From JBQCEE01 sp051960575 (GTDB taxonomy: Bacteria; Actinomycetota; Actinomycetes; Mycobacteriales; Jatrophihabitantaceae), in assembly GCF_051960575.1 (NCBI RefSeq), contig NZ_JBQCEE010000057.1:1-15978 (forward strand): a stretch of DNA of 15,978 nt, written 5' to 3'. Numbering within the stretch: the stretch's first letter is position 1; every line of letters starts with the position of its first letter. A program made the position numbers and the translations under genes. Of the stretch, positions 1 through 8,082 are shown one piece after another. The notes below the pieces were generated by a model, which worked only from the letters and a program-made list of their open reading frames with translations, was not told where the DNA came from and ran no database searches.

Positions 1-453
1 GGCATCGGCGTCGACGTCCACCCGATCGAGGCAGGGCGGGTGTGTCATCTCGCCGGTCTCGAGTGGCCCGGTGTCGACGGGTGCGCCGGGCACTCCGACG
101 GCGACGTCGCCGCCCATGCGGCGTGCGACGCGCTGCTGTCAGCGGCGGGTCTCGGCGATCTCGGCGCGGTGTTCGGCGTCGACCGCGCCGAGTGGGCGGG
201 CGCGTCCGGCGTCGCCCTGCTCACCGAGGTCGTGCGCCGCGTGCGCGCCGACGGCTGGACGATCGCGAACGTGGCCGTGCAGGTCATCGGCAACTCGCCC
301 AAGGTCGGGCCGCGACGGGGCGAGGCGCAGGCGGCGTTGACAGCAACGGTCGGGGCAACCGTGTCGGTGTCGGCCACCACCACCGACGGGCTCGGGCTCA
401 CCGGCCGGGGTGAGGGACGGGCCGCGATCGCGACGGCGCTGCTGCAGCGCTGA
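1..453 (+). CDS. ispF: 2-C-methyl-D-erythritol 2,4-cyclodiphosphate synthase, 5'-truncated by window edge
   Basis: IspF catalyses the fifth step of the MEP isoprenoid pathway, closing CDP-ME 2-phosphate into the cyclodiphosphate and releasing CMP; it is a soluble trimer. The frame is open from base 1 and gives 150 residues, against about 155-160 for the family, so only a few N-terminal residues are missing. The fragment starts GIGVDVH, which supplies the metal ligands Asp5 and His7; the third ligand should be His39 in VAAHAACDALL. The flexible-loop motif HSDGD (31-35) and the C-terminal family motif TTTDGLGLTGRGEG are both present. In many actinobacteria ispF follows ispD and precedes cysS; ispD would be expected just left of the window. 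The gene converges on the next one across about 37 bases. Identification is secure; the true start is not visible. Confidence 0.96.
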   Translation, partial: GIGVDVHPIEAGRVCHLAGLEWPGVDGCAGHSDGDVAAHAACDALLSAAGLGDLGAVFGVDRAEWAGASGVALLTEVVRRVRADGWTIANVAVQVIGNSPKVGPRRGEAQAALTATVGATVSVSATTTDGLGLTGRGEGRAAIATALLQR

Positions 454-454
454 C

Positions 455-471
455 CGCGGTCCGTGACCGCG
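455..471. terminator. Hairpin between convergent ispF and DICT-like gene
   Basis: CGCGGTC-CGT-GACCGCG forms a perfect 7-bp stem with a 3-base loop. It begins two bases after the ispF stop and sits between two convergent genes. There is no T-tract, which is common for actinobacterial terminators. It could serve both strands. Function is inferred from position and structure only. Confidence 0.5.
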
Positions 472-490
472 AGGGGCCGCGGCCGCGTGA

Positions 491-973
491 TCAGGCCGGG
501 GCGAGCCGTCCGAGCAGCGAGTCGGCAGCGACCGCGATGCGCGGGCCGACGGCGGTGACCAGCCAGTCGAAGACCCGCTCGCCGTCGGGTGCGCCGCGGG
601 ACTCGTCGACCTCGCGGGCGGCGAGCGCCCAACCCGCGCCGTCGCTCAGCAGCAGCACGTTCCATTCGGCGGCCAGGGGGTCGTCCCAGGGCAGGTGGTG
701 GCAGTGCCCGCCGGCGAGCACGTCCGGGTCGGTGACGCCGTTGCCGAACAGGTGCACGGTGGCACCGCGCTCGACCAGCCGCTGGTGGATGCGGGCCGTG
801 CGCGTGGTGAAGAACTCGCGGCTCTGCAGGCAGATGTAGAGCGTCGCGCGGGTCGGCGCGGCGAGCGCCCGGGCCTCGATGCTGCGGCTGATCGCGAGCA
901 GCCGCGTCTTGCTGGCGCGGCCGACCGGGTTCGTCGCGGCCAGCAGTTCGAACGGCGTCGCCGGGATCGGCAT
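491..973 (-). CDS. DICT sensory-domain-like protein, stand-alone
   Basis: This is a 160-residue soluble protein with no signal peptide or membrane segment. The pattern resembles the DICT domain, a presumed sensory module first described next to diguanylate cyclases and two-component systems. Matching features are an N-terminal SKTRLLAISRSIE helix (about 21-33), an LQSREFFT stretch (about 49-56), and a glycine turn LFGNGV. These are followed by DDPLAAEWNVLLL (about 97-109) and a C-terminal RVFDWLVTAVGPRI segment with a closing helix. No catalytic domain is attached, so the domain fills the whole protein. The start at 973 has GAGGTGA a few bases upstream. The gene lies 54 bases downstream of the PLP-enzyme gene on the same strand and may be cotranscribed with it. 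The DICT assignment rests on remembered motif patterns; ligand and role are unknown. Confidence 0.6.
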   Translation of the reverse strand: MPIPATPFELLAATNPVGRASKTRLLAISRSIEARALAAPTRATLYICLQSREFFTTRTARIHQRLVERGATVHLFGNGVTDPDVLAGGHCHHLPWDDPLAAEWNVLLLSDGAGWALAAREVDESRGAPDGERVFDWLVTAVGPRIAVAADSLLGRLAPA

Positions 974-985
974 GGGGTCACCTCG

Positions 986-1016
986 ACGTTCCCTTCGGCC
1001 GTGGCGCGGCGAACGT
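986..1016. other. Imperfect inverted repeat ahead of the DICT-like gene
   Basis: ACGTTC (986-991) pairs with GAACGT (1011-1016) around a 19-base GC-rich interior, in the short gap between the PLP-enzyme stop and the DICT-like start. It could be an internal terminator or an attenuating hairpin, or chance in GC-rich DNA. Support is weak. Confidence 0.25.
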
Positions 1017-1027
1017 GAGGGGACGCG

Positions 1028-2134
1028 TCACCCCAGCGCGGCGTCGAGGTCGGCCCAGAGGTCGTCGACGTGCTCGATGCCGACCGACAGGCGCAGCAGC
1101 CCCTCCGGCACCCCCGATGCACGGTCACCGGCGTGCCGGGCCCGGCGCTCGATGAGCGACTCGACGCCGCCGAGGCTGGTGCCGTGGGTGATGAGCTCGA
1201 CGCGGTCGCACACCGCCTCGGCGGCCGCCCGGCCGCCGACCGGCTCGAAGGACACGATCGCGCCGAACCCGCGGTACTGCCGCGCCGCCCGCTCGTGACC
1301 CGGGTCGTCGGCGAGGCCGGGGTAGCGCACGCGCGCGACCCGTGGGTCGGCGGCGAGCTTCTCGGCGAGGTGCTGCGCGTTGGCCTGCGCGCGCTCGAGG
1401 CGCACGCTCAGGGTGCGCACGCCGCGCAGCGCGAGGTAGGCGTCGAACGGCGAGGCGATGCCGCCGGTGAGCGTGCGGCGGGTGCGCAGCCGGGCGACGA
1501 GGTCGTCGTCGCGGGCGACGAGCACGCCGCCGAGCACGTCCGAGTGGCCGCCGAGGTACTTCGTCACCGAGTGCATGACGAGGTCGGCGCCGCGGTCGAG
1601 CAGGCCGGCGAGCGGTGGGGGCGTGAAGGTCGCGTCCACGCCGACGAGCGCACCGCGGTCCTTCGCCGCCGCGGTCAATGCCGGCAGGTCGGGCACGCTG
1701 AGCAGCGGGTTGGTGCGCGTCTCGAGCCACCGCAGGTCGGCGCCGTCGAGCGCGGCCAGCACCGCCCCGGTGTCGGCGATGTCGACGCTGCGCACCTCGA
1801 GGCGTCCGAGCCGCTGCTGCTCGGCGTAGATCGCGACGGTGCCGCTGTAGGCGACGCTCGGCACCACCGCGATCCCGCCGCTGGGCCGGCCCTCGGCGAC
1901 GGCGGCGATGGCGGCCATGCCGCTGGCGAAGGCGAGTGCGGTGCCACCCTCGAGCGCGCCGACGGCGGCCTCGAACGCCGCGACCGTCGGGTTGCCCTCG
2001 TTGCGCGCGTAACCGTTCACGTCGCCTGCGTTGCGGAACGGTGCCGCGAGCACGATCGCGGGGTTCACCGGGTCGCCGGCGCCGTGCGGGCGTCCCGCGG
2101 ACACCGCCACCGATTCGGGCTGCAGGTCGGTCAT
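1028..2134 (-). CDS. Trans-sulfuration family PLP enzyme (cystathionine gamma-synthase/lyase-like)
   Basis: This is a PLP-dependent Cys/Met-metabolism enzyme of 368 residues (family about 370-400). The Schiff-base lysine is K192 in SVTKYLGGHSD. The YARNEGNPT stretch near residue 42 gives the Tyr and Arg that contact the phosphate of the neighbouring subunit. An alanine/glycine stretch ending FASGMAAI follows it. VDATFTPP carries the Asp that binds the pyridine nitrogen, and SLGGVESL plus LLRLSVGIEHVDDL form the C-terminal signature. The family covers cystathionine gamma-synthase, gamma-lyase and methionine gamma-lyase; sequence reading alone does not separate them. The ATG at 2134 is chosen because family homology begins there and a -10 box lies 7 bases upstream. 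The frame stays open to 3097, but that part is antisense to cysS. The gene is divergent from cysS, a link through cysteine that may be coincidental. Confidence 0.9.
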   Translation of the reverse strand: MTDLQPESVAVSAGRPHGAGDPVNPAIVLAAPFRNAGDVNGYARNEGNPTVAAFEAAVGALEGGTALAFASGMAAIAAVAEGRPSGGIAVVPSVAYSGTVAIYAEQQRLGRLEVRSVDIADTGAVLAALDGADLRWLETRTNPLLSVPDLPALTAAAKDRGALVGVDATFTPPPLAGLLDRGADLVMHSVTKYLGGHSDVLGGVLVARDDDLVARLRTRRTLTGGIASPFDAYLALRGVRTLSVRLERAQANAQHLAEKLAADPRVARVRYPGLADDPGHERAARQYRGFGAIVSFEPVGGRAAAEAVCDRVELITHGTSLGGVESLIERRARHAGDRASGVPEGLLRLSVGIEHVDDLWADLDAALG

Positions 2135-2147
2135 GCCGCCGACCCTA
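2135..2147 (-). promoter_or_regulatory. Leaderless -10 box of the PLP-enzyme gene
   Basis: Read on the minus strand, TAGGGT (2147 to 2142) fits TANNNT and is followed by 7 bases and then the ATG at 2134. The predicted +1 falls on or next to the start codon, so no Shine-Dalgarno is needed. No good -35 is visible. Confidence 0.5.
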
Positions 2148-2197
2148 CGTCCGGCGTCACACGCGAAGCGACGACGGGACGCCGCCGCTGACCTCCG

Positions 2198-2209
2198 TAG
2201 GATGGCCCG

Positions 2210-2212
<3 letters not shown>
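2198..2212 (+). promoter_or_regulatory. Leaderless -10 box and GTG start of cysS
   Basis: TAGGAT (2198-2203) matches TANNNT and lies exactly 6 bases before the GTG at 2210, so transcription should begin at the start codon. No Shine-Dalgarno is seen. This supports the GTG at 2210 as the real start. The -35 region (about 2175-2180) is poor. Confidence 0.55.
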
Positions 2213-3600
<1,388 letters not shown>

Positions 3601-3601
<1 letters not shown>

Positions 3602-4551
3602 TGGCCGGCAATTCGCAACGGCAGGGCGCCGTCCGCAAGGGCAAGAAGGGTGCGACCGTCGGTTCCGGCGGGCAGTCGCGCCGCGCGCTCAAGGGCAAGG
3701 GACCGACACCACCGGCCGAGGCGCGGAAGGGACATCCGGCGGCCCGCAAGGCCGCTGCCGCCCAGCGCCGCGATCAGGGTCGGTCGCGCCGGCCGGACGA
3801 GCACGGCCCCGAACTGCTCGTCGGACGCAACCCGGTGGCCGAGGCGCTGCGCATGCACGTGCCGGCGACCGCGCTCTACCTCGCGCTCGGCATCGACGCC
3901 GACGAGCGGGTGACCGAGGCGGTGCGCCTCGCGGGCGACCGCGGCCTGGCGATCCTCGAGATCAGCCGGGTCGAGCTCGACCGCAAGACCGGGGGCATCC
4001 TGCACCAGGGCATCGCGCTGCAGGTGCCGCCGTTCGCGTACACCGACCTGCCCGACCTGTTGCACGCGGCGTTCGAGGCACCGACCGCGCCGCTGCTCGT
4101 CGCGTGCGACGGCGTCACCGACCCCCGCAACCTCGGGGCGCTGATCCGCTCGGCCGTCGCCTTCGGCGCGCACGGCGTGATCATCCCGCAGCGCCGCGCC
4201 GCCGGCATCACCGCGACGGCGTGGCGCACCTCCGCCGGCACTGCTGCGCGGTTGCCGGTGGCGCAGGTGACGAACCTGGTGCGCGCGCTGCGTGAGGCCA
4301 AGCAGGCCGGTTGCTACGTCGTCGGCCTCGACGCCGACGGCACCACGACGCTCGACGACCTCGAGCTGGCGACCGAGCCGCTCGTGGTCGTCGTCGGCTC
4401 GGAGGGGCGCGGGCTGTCGCGACTGGTCGGCGAGACCTGCGACCTCACCCTGTCGATCCCGATGGCCGACGGTGCCGAGTCGCTGAATGCCGCCGTGGCC
4501 GGCGCGGTCACGATGGCCGAGGTCGCCCGCCGCCGCCGCGCGGCGCGCTGA
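3601..4551 (+). CDS. rlmB: SpoU/TrmH-family 23S rRNA (guanosine-2'-O-)-methyltransferase
   Basis: This is a SAM-dependent 2'-O-ribose methyltransferase of the SPOUT trefoil-knot class, 316 residues. Motif 1 is DPRNLGALIRSA (174-185), with the catalytic Asn177 and Arg184. Motif 2 is VVGSEGRGL (264-272), and motif 3 is LSIPMADGAESLNAAVA (284-300). An RNA-binding substrate domain (about 75-150, starting LLVGRNPVAEAL) precedes the catalytic domain. The first 70 or so residues are a low-complexity Lys/Arg/Gly/Ala tail not found in the roughly 243-residue E. coli protein, but usual in actinobacterial members. The start is supported by AGAAGGA about 9 bases upstream and by the TGATG overlap with cysS. 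RlmB methylates G2251 in E. coli 23S rRNA; a tRNA target cannot be excluded for this orthologue. It converges on the next gene across only 7 bases. Confidence 0.92.
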
Positions 4552-4558
4552 CGCCGCG

Positions 4559-5509
4559 TCAGTCGATCCGCACGCCCGTGCCGGCGTCGAACGCCGACAC
4601 CTCCGAGGCGTCGACGCGCACGCGCACCGCGAAGCCCACGTAGCGGACGGGGTCGGTGACCACGGCGGTCACCGGCTCGCCGAGACCCGGCACGCTGACG
4701 TAGAGCAGGTCGCCGTCGGACGTGATCGCCCGACCCTCCACACCCGTTGCGTCGAGGTGGGCGGTGCGGATCGCGACGTCGACCAGCCGGTGCGGTCGCG
4801 CGGCCGATGGCAGCGGCAGGAAGGTCGCGGCCGGGTCGACCCGGACCACCACCAGACCGGGCTCGAAGGCCCGCGCCGCCGCGAGCGTCGGCGGGTTCGC
4901 CCGCAGGGTCTCGGTGCGGTCGACCCCCACGATGCGTCCGGACGCGAGCACCGCGAGCTCGTCGCCCGCCAGCGCGCCGCCCGGCAAGTCGCGCGTGGCC
5001 CAGAGGGTGGTCGTGTGGAGTGACCGCACCCGTGCGCGCAGCACCGCGGCATCTGCGGCATCGAGCCCGGCGGTCGGCTCGTCGAGCAGCAGCACCGTCG
5101 GCCCGGCGGCGACGGCGCGGGCGAGATGCGCGAGCCGGCGGTCGAGGTCCGACAGCTCGCGCAGCCTCCGGTCCGGGTCGTCGAGCCCGACCGCCCCGGC
5201 CGCCTGCCGCACCGCTGCCCGCCCGCCCGCGACCTCGCCGATGAGTTCAGCGGCCGTCGCACGCGACGGCGCAGCGCCGCCGAACACCAGCGCCACACCG
5301 CGTCCGGCGGGTGGAGCCTCGGTCACGTCGCGTCCGGCGACGAGCACCCGGCCGGCCCTGGCCGGCTCGAGCCCGGCCACGGCTCTGAGCAGCGCGGTCT
5401 TCCCGGCGGCCGGGTCGCCGACCACGGCCGTGACGCTGCCGGCCCCGACAGCGAGGTCGACGCCGCTGACGCCGACCGCGGTGAGCCCGATCAGCCGCAG
5501 CTCACCCAT
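4559..5509 (-). CDS. Degenerate ABC-type ATPase with TOBE-like C-terminal domain, no permease nearby
   Basis: This 316-residue protein has the layout of the MalK/UgpC import ATPases: a nucleotide-binding domain (about 1-225) and a beta-rich TOBE-like tail (about 240-316). Walker A is GDPAAGKT (31-38), and Walker B plus catalytic Glu is VLLLDEPTAGLD (139-150). Three other signature elements are altered. The Q-loop Gln is replaced (FGG at 76-78 where FQ is expected), LSGGQ reads LSDLD (119-123), and the switch THD reads TRD (172-174), losing the His. The protein should still bind ATP, but canonical two-site hydrolysis is doubtful. No permease or solute-binding gene is in the window. The ATG at 5509 overlaps the stop of the acyl-CoA synthetase by 8 bases, so it is the last gene of that operon. 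It could be regulatory, decaying, or paired with a distant permease. Confidence 0.8.
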   Translation of the reverse strand: MGELRLIGLTAVGVSGVDLAVGAGSVTAVVGDPAAGKTALLRAVAGLEPARAGRVLVAGRDVTEAPPAGRGVALVFGGAAPSRATAAELIGEVAGGRAAVRQAAGAVGLDDPDRRLRELSDLDRRLAHLARAVAAGPTVLLLDEPTAGLDAADAAVLRARVRSLHTTTLWATRDLPGGALAGDELAVLASGRIVGVDRTETLRANPPTLAAARAFEPGLVVVRVDPAATFLPLPSAARPHRLVDVAIRTAHLDATGVEGRAITSDGDLLYVSVPGLGEPVTAVVTDPVRYVGFAVRVRVDASEVSAFDAGTGVRID

Positions 5510-7097
5510 CGAGTCGCAGGCCCGACCGCACGATCTTGCCGGTGGCCGTGCGCGGCAGACGGGTCGTGCGGATCGACCAGTGCGCCGGGATCTTGTAGTA
5601 GGCGATGCGGTCGGCGAGCCACGTTCGCAATGCCTCAACGTCTGTTGTGCCGACGACGATGGCGGCGACGGCCTGGCCCAGATCGGCGTCGTCGACGCCG
5701 AAGACCGCGCACTCCTCGACGTCGGGGTGCTCGTCGAGCGCTGCCTCGACCTCCGCGGGGTAGACGTTCTCGCCGCCGCGGATGATCAGGTCGCTGCGCC
5801 GCGCGCCCAGGTACAACCGGCCGTCGTGCAGGTGGCCGAGGTCGCCCGTGCGCAGCCAGCCGTCGGGCGTGATCGCGCGTGCGGTCGCGTCGGGGTCGCG
5901 CCAGTAGCCGGACATGGCGAACTGGCTGCGCACCCACACCTCGCCCGTCTCGTCGTCGGGCAGTGGCATGCCGTCGGCGTCACGGACCGACACCTCGACC
6001 GACGCCACGGGCCTGCCGACCGAGCCCGGCGCGAGGGCGAGGTCGACGGCACCGGCCAGCGTCGCAGCCGTGCCGCACTCGGTGAGCCCGTAGGTGTCGA
6101 CGACGGCGGCCTGCACGCTCGGGATCGCCGCCTGCACCGCGTCCTTGAGGGCCGGCGCCGACGGTGCCGAGTTGATGCTCAGTGCCGTCAGCGAGCCGAG
6201 GTCGTGCTCGCCGGCACGATCGAGGATGCGGCGCGCCATCGTCGGCACGACGGCCCAGTTCGTGATGCGTTCCCGCTCGACCAGCGACAGCACGCGGTCG
6301 GGGTCGAAGCGGCCGGTGTCGATCACGATCGTGTCGCCGGTGCACAGCCGCGGGAGCGCCAGGTTGTGCAGGGACGCGATGTGGAACAGCGGCATGCTCA
6401 TGAGGAAGCGGCGCGGATCGGGCCGCGGCGGGCGTCCGTACAGCAGTGCGAGCTCGGCGCCGAGCGCGTCCATCAGCCGGTGGTACTCGATGATCGCGAG
6501 CAGCGCCCGGTGCGAGTGCACGGCGCCCTTCGGCAGGCCGGTGGTGCCGCTCGTGTAGACGATGACGGCCGGGTCGTCCGGGTCAGGGGCGACGTCGGGC
6601 CAGGCGTCGGCGCCCGCGTCCGCGGTCGTCTCGGCGAGGTCGAGCACCGGCACGTCGAGCCCGTCGGCCAGCGCGCGCCGGCGGGCGTCCACCAGCACCA
6701 CCGAGGGCTCGGCCCGCTGCAAGGACGCGGCCGCCTCGCGCGGCGTCCACCAGGCGTTGCCGGCGGTGACGACGGCACCGCAGGCGATGCCCGCCCAGCA
6801 GGCGAGCACCCAGGCGGGGGAGTTGGCGCCCAGCACCGCGACACGGTCGCCCGGGCGCACGCCGAGGTCCGTCAACCGCGCGGCCGTGCCACGCACCCGT
6901 GCGGCGAACTGCGTGAACGTGATCCGCTGGTCGTCCTGCACGAGATGTTCGCGCTCGCCGAAGGCCTCGGCGTCGACCAACCAATGCCGCAACGACCCGC
7001 GCGCCCGCGTGAAGCGCCCGTCGACGATCTCGAACTCCGCCCCTGGCGCCGTCAGGCGTGCGGTGACGGCAGCAGCGTCGGCGGCCGGATCGGTCAC
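5502..7097 (-). CDS. Fatty-acyl-CoA synthetase (AMP-forming, ANL superfamily)
   Basis: The enzyme activates a carboxylic acid with ATP to an acyl-adenylate and then makes the CoA thioester. At 531 residues it is normal for the family. The phosphate-binding loop is YTSGTTGLPKG (181-191). YGLTECG is the adenine-side motif, and GWLRTGDLG carries the ribose-binding Asp. RRSDLIIRGGENVYPAEVE is the hinge region, and PRTATGK ends in the catalytic lysine K521. The GTG at 7097 is preferred because the longer frame would begin inside the upstream plsC gene, and because a TAGCGT -10 lies 8 bases before the GTG. Its substrate is not certain; the general pattern suits a medium- or long-chain fatty acid. 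It sits 19 bases after the plsC-like gene and overlaps the ABC-type gene, suggesting one lipid-metabolism operon. Confidence 0.9.
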   Translation of the reverse strand: MTDPAADAAAVTARLTAPGAEFEIVDGRFTRARGSLRHWLVDAEAFGEREHLVQDDQRITFTQFAARVRGTAARLTDLGVRPGDRVAVLGANSPAWVLACWAGIACGAVVTAGNAWWTPREAAASLQRAEPSVVLVDARRRALADGLDVPVLDLAETTADAGADAWPDVAPDPDDPAVIVYTSGTTGLPKGAVHSHRALLAIIEYHRLMDALGAELALLYGRPPRPDPRRFLMSMPLFHIASLHNLALPRLCTGDTIVIDTGRFDPDRVLSLVERERITNWAVVPTMARRILDRAGEHDLGSLTALSINSAPSAPALKDAVQAAIPSVQAAVVDTYGLTECGTAATLAGAVDLALAPGSVGRPVASVEVSVRDADGMPLPDDETGEVWVRSQFAMSGYWRDPDATARAITPDGWLRTGDLGHLHDGRLYLGARRSDLIIRGGENVYPAEVEAALDEHPDVEECAVFGVDDADLGQAVAAIVVGTTDVEALRTWLADRIAYYKIPAHWSIRTTRLPRTATGKIVRSGLRLDG

Positions 7098-7111
7098 GGG
7101 CGACGACGCTA
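7098..7111 (-). promoter_or_regulatory. Possible internal leaderless -10 box of the acyl-CoA synthetase gene
   Basis: TAGCGT (7111 to 7106, minus strand) fits TANNNT and precedes the GTG at 7097 by 8 bases, with no Shine-Dalgarno in between. It suggests a secondary promoter with an almost leaderless transcript inside the plsC operon. No clear -35 is visible. Confidence 0.35.
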
Positions 7112-7116
7112 GTCGC

Positions 7117-7872
7117 TCAGCTTGAGCGCGTCTTGTCCACGTGCTTGCGCGTCGGCACGAAGAACTCGGTCGGCGCCGGCTCGCCACGCAGCACGGCGAC
7201 CTCGTCGCGCACCGCGCCCATGATGAGGTCGGTCATCTCACGGAGCACCGCGCCGTTCGGCTCGCACCCGTGGAAGCGCTCGAGGTCCACCGGCTTGCCG
7301 ACCGACACGCTCACCACCGGTCGTCCGGTGAAGACGCGACGCAGGAACCGCAGCCACTTCGGGCCGGGACGCTTCTGGGCGCCCCATTGGCCGATCGGGA
7401 TGACCGGGATCTCGGGGCAGAGCAGCGCCAGGCGGGCCACGCCGGTCTTGCCCTGCATCGGCCAGCCATCCGGGTCCTTCGTGGTGCTGCCCTCGGGGTA
7501 GATGACGATGCACTCGCCCTTGCGCAGCGCGGTCACCGCGTCGCGCAGCGACTGGGCGGCGTCGGCGGTCCCGCGGTACACCGGGATCTGACCAGCGCCG
7601 GCCTGCAGCGGGCCGATGATCGGCCAGCGGAAGACGCCGGCTTTCACCATGAAGCGCGGGATGCGGCCCGACTGCCAGACCATGCGGGCCATCAGCACGG
7701 TGTCGACCTGCGACACGTGGTTCAAGGCGATGATGACGCCGCCGTCCTGAGGCGGCGGCACCGCTTCGAGGTTCCGCCAGCGGATCTTGAAGAAGAGGCT
7801 GTCGAGCGGATACAGCAGCGCCACCCAGAACCGGATGTAGCCCCCGGCCTTCGGCTTGTGCAGTCGGCTCAT
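7117..7872 (-). CDS. 1-acyl-sn-glycerol-3-phosphate acyltransferase family protein (PlsC-like)
   Basis: This is a 251-residue membrane-associated acyltransferase that probably moves an acyl chain from a thioester onto lysophosphatidic acid or a related lipid. The catalytic HX4D motif is NHVSQVD with His52 and Asp57. Motif II is GAGQIPVYR (92-100) and motif III is YPEGS (125-129), where the family usually has EGT. Block IV is IPVIPIGQWGA. A hydrophobic stretch near residues 13-28 (FWVALLYPLDSLFF) probably anchors the protein to the membrane. The ATG at 7872 is chosen for the AAGGGCGGGG ribosome-binding stretch just upstream; a start 102 bases further out would include the inverted repeat and shows no homology. 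It is first in an operon with the acyl-CoA synthetase and the ABC-type protein. Family is clear; the exact acceptor lipid is not. Confidence 0.9.
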   Translation of the reverse strand: MSRLHKPKAGGYIRFWVALLYPLDSLFFKIRWRNLEAVPPPQDGGVIIALNHVSQVDTVLMARMVWQSGRIPRFMVKAGVFRWPIIGPLQAGAGQIPVYRGTADAAQSLRDAVTALRKGECIVIYPEGSTTKDPDGWPMQGKTGVARLALLCPEIPVIPIGQWGAQKRPGPKWLRFLRRVFTGRPVVSVSVGKPVDLERFHGCEPNGAVLREMTDLIMGAVRDEVAVLRGEPAPTEFFVPTRKHVDKTRSS

Positions 7873-7891
7873 GCCCCGCCCTTGATCGTCG

Positions 7892-7911
7892 GACCTACGC
7901 TTCCGTAGGTC
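7892..7911. promoter_or_regulatory. Perfect 8-bp inverted repeat, candidate operator
   Basis: GACCTACG-CTTC-CGTAGGTC is a perfect dyad with 8-bp arms and a 4-base spacer. It lies 20-39 bases upstream of the plsC-like start and about 65 bases before the divergent tRNA-Thr, where a promoter would be expected. Its inner half-sites (CCTA and TAGG) match those of the tetR/padR operators, but the spacing here is 8 rather than 7. The binding protein is unknown. Confidence 0.5.
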
Positions 7912-7956
7912 AGTGTGCCCAACGCGGCTGAGCGGCAGCCAGGGAGGGGTCGCGGG

Positions 7957-7962
7957 TAGGCT
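7957..7962 (+). promoter_or_regulatory. Candidate -10 box of tRNA-Thr
   Basis: TAGGCT matches TANNNT and would start transcription about 7 bases before the mature tRNA 5' end. The -35 region is not recognisable. Confidence 0.35.
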
Positions 7963-7976
7963 GGCGAACCGCACAT

Positions 7977-8050
7977 GCCGCCTTAGCTCAGCTGGCCAGA
8001 GCAGCCGCCTTGTAAGCGGCAGGTCGTCGGTTCGATCCCGACAGGCGGCT
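7977..8050 (+). tRNA. tRNA-Thr (anticodon TGT)
   Basis: A full cloverleaf of 74 bases can be folded. The acceptor arms GCCGCCT (7977-7983) and AGGCGGC (8043-8049) pair perfectly. The D stem is GCTC/GAGC. The anticodon stem GCCGC/GCGGC (8004-8008, 8016-8020) encloses CTTGTAA with anticodon TGT at 8011-8013. The T stem GTCGG/CCGAC carries loop TTCGATC. The discriminator is T8050 and the CCA end is not encoded. It reads ACA, and ACG by wobble. The gene stands alone, divergent from plsC and convergent with the DsbA-like gene. Confidence 0.97.
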
Positions 8051-8082
8051 CCGGAACCGCGATGCCGGCGTTGCCGCTGCGG

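Noticed and set aside
4722..7112. Plus-strand open frame of 796 residues
   Set aside because: It is antisense to the ABC-type and acyl-CoA synthetase genes, both of which have full sets of family motifs.
8051..8082. Terminator after tRNA-Thr
   Set aside because: Only short overlapping GC pairings are possible in the 32 bases before the DsbA-like stop, and none is convincing.
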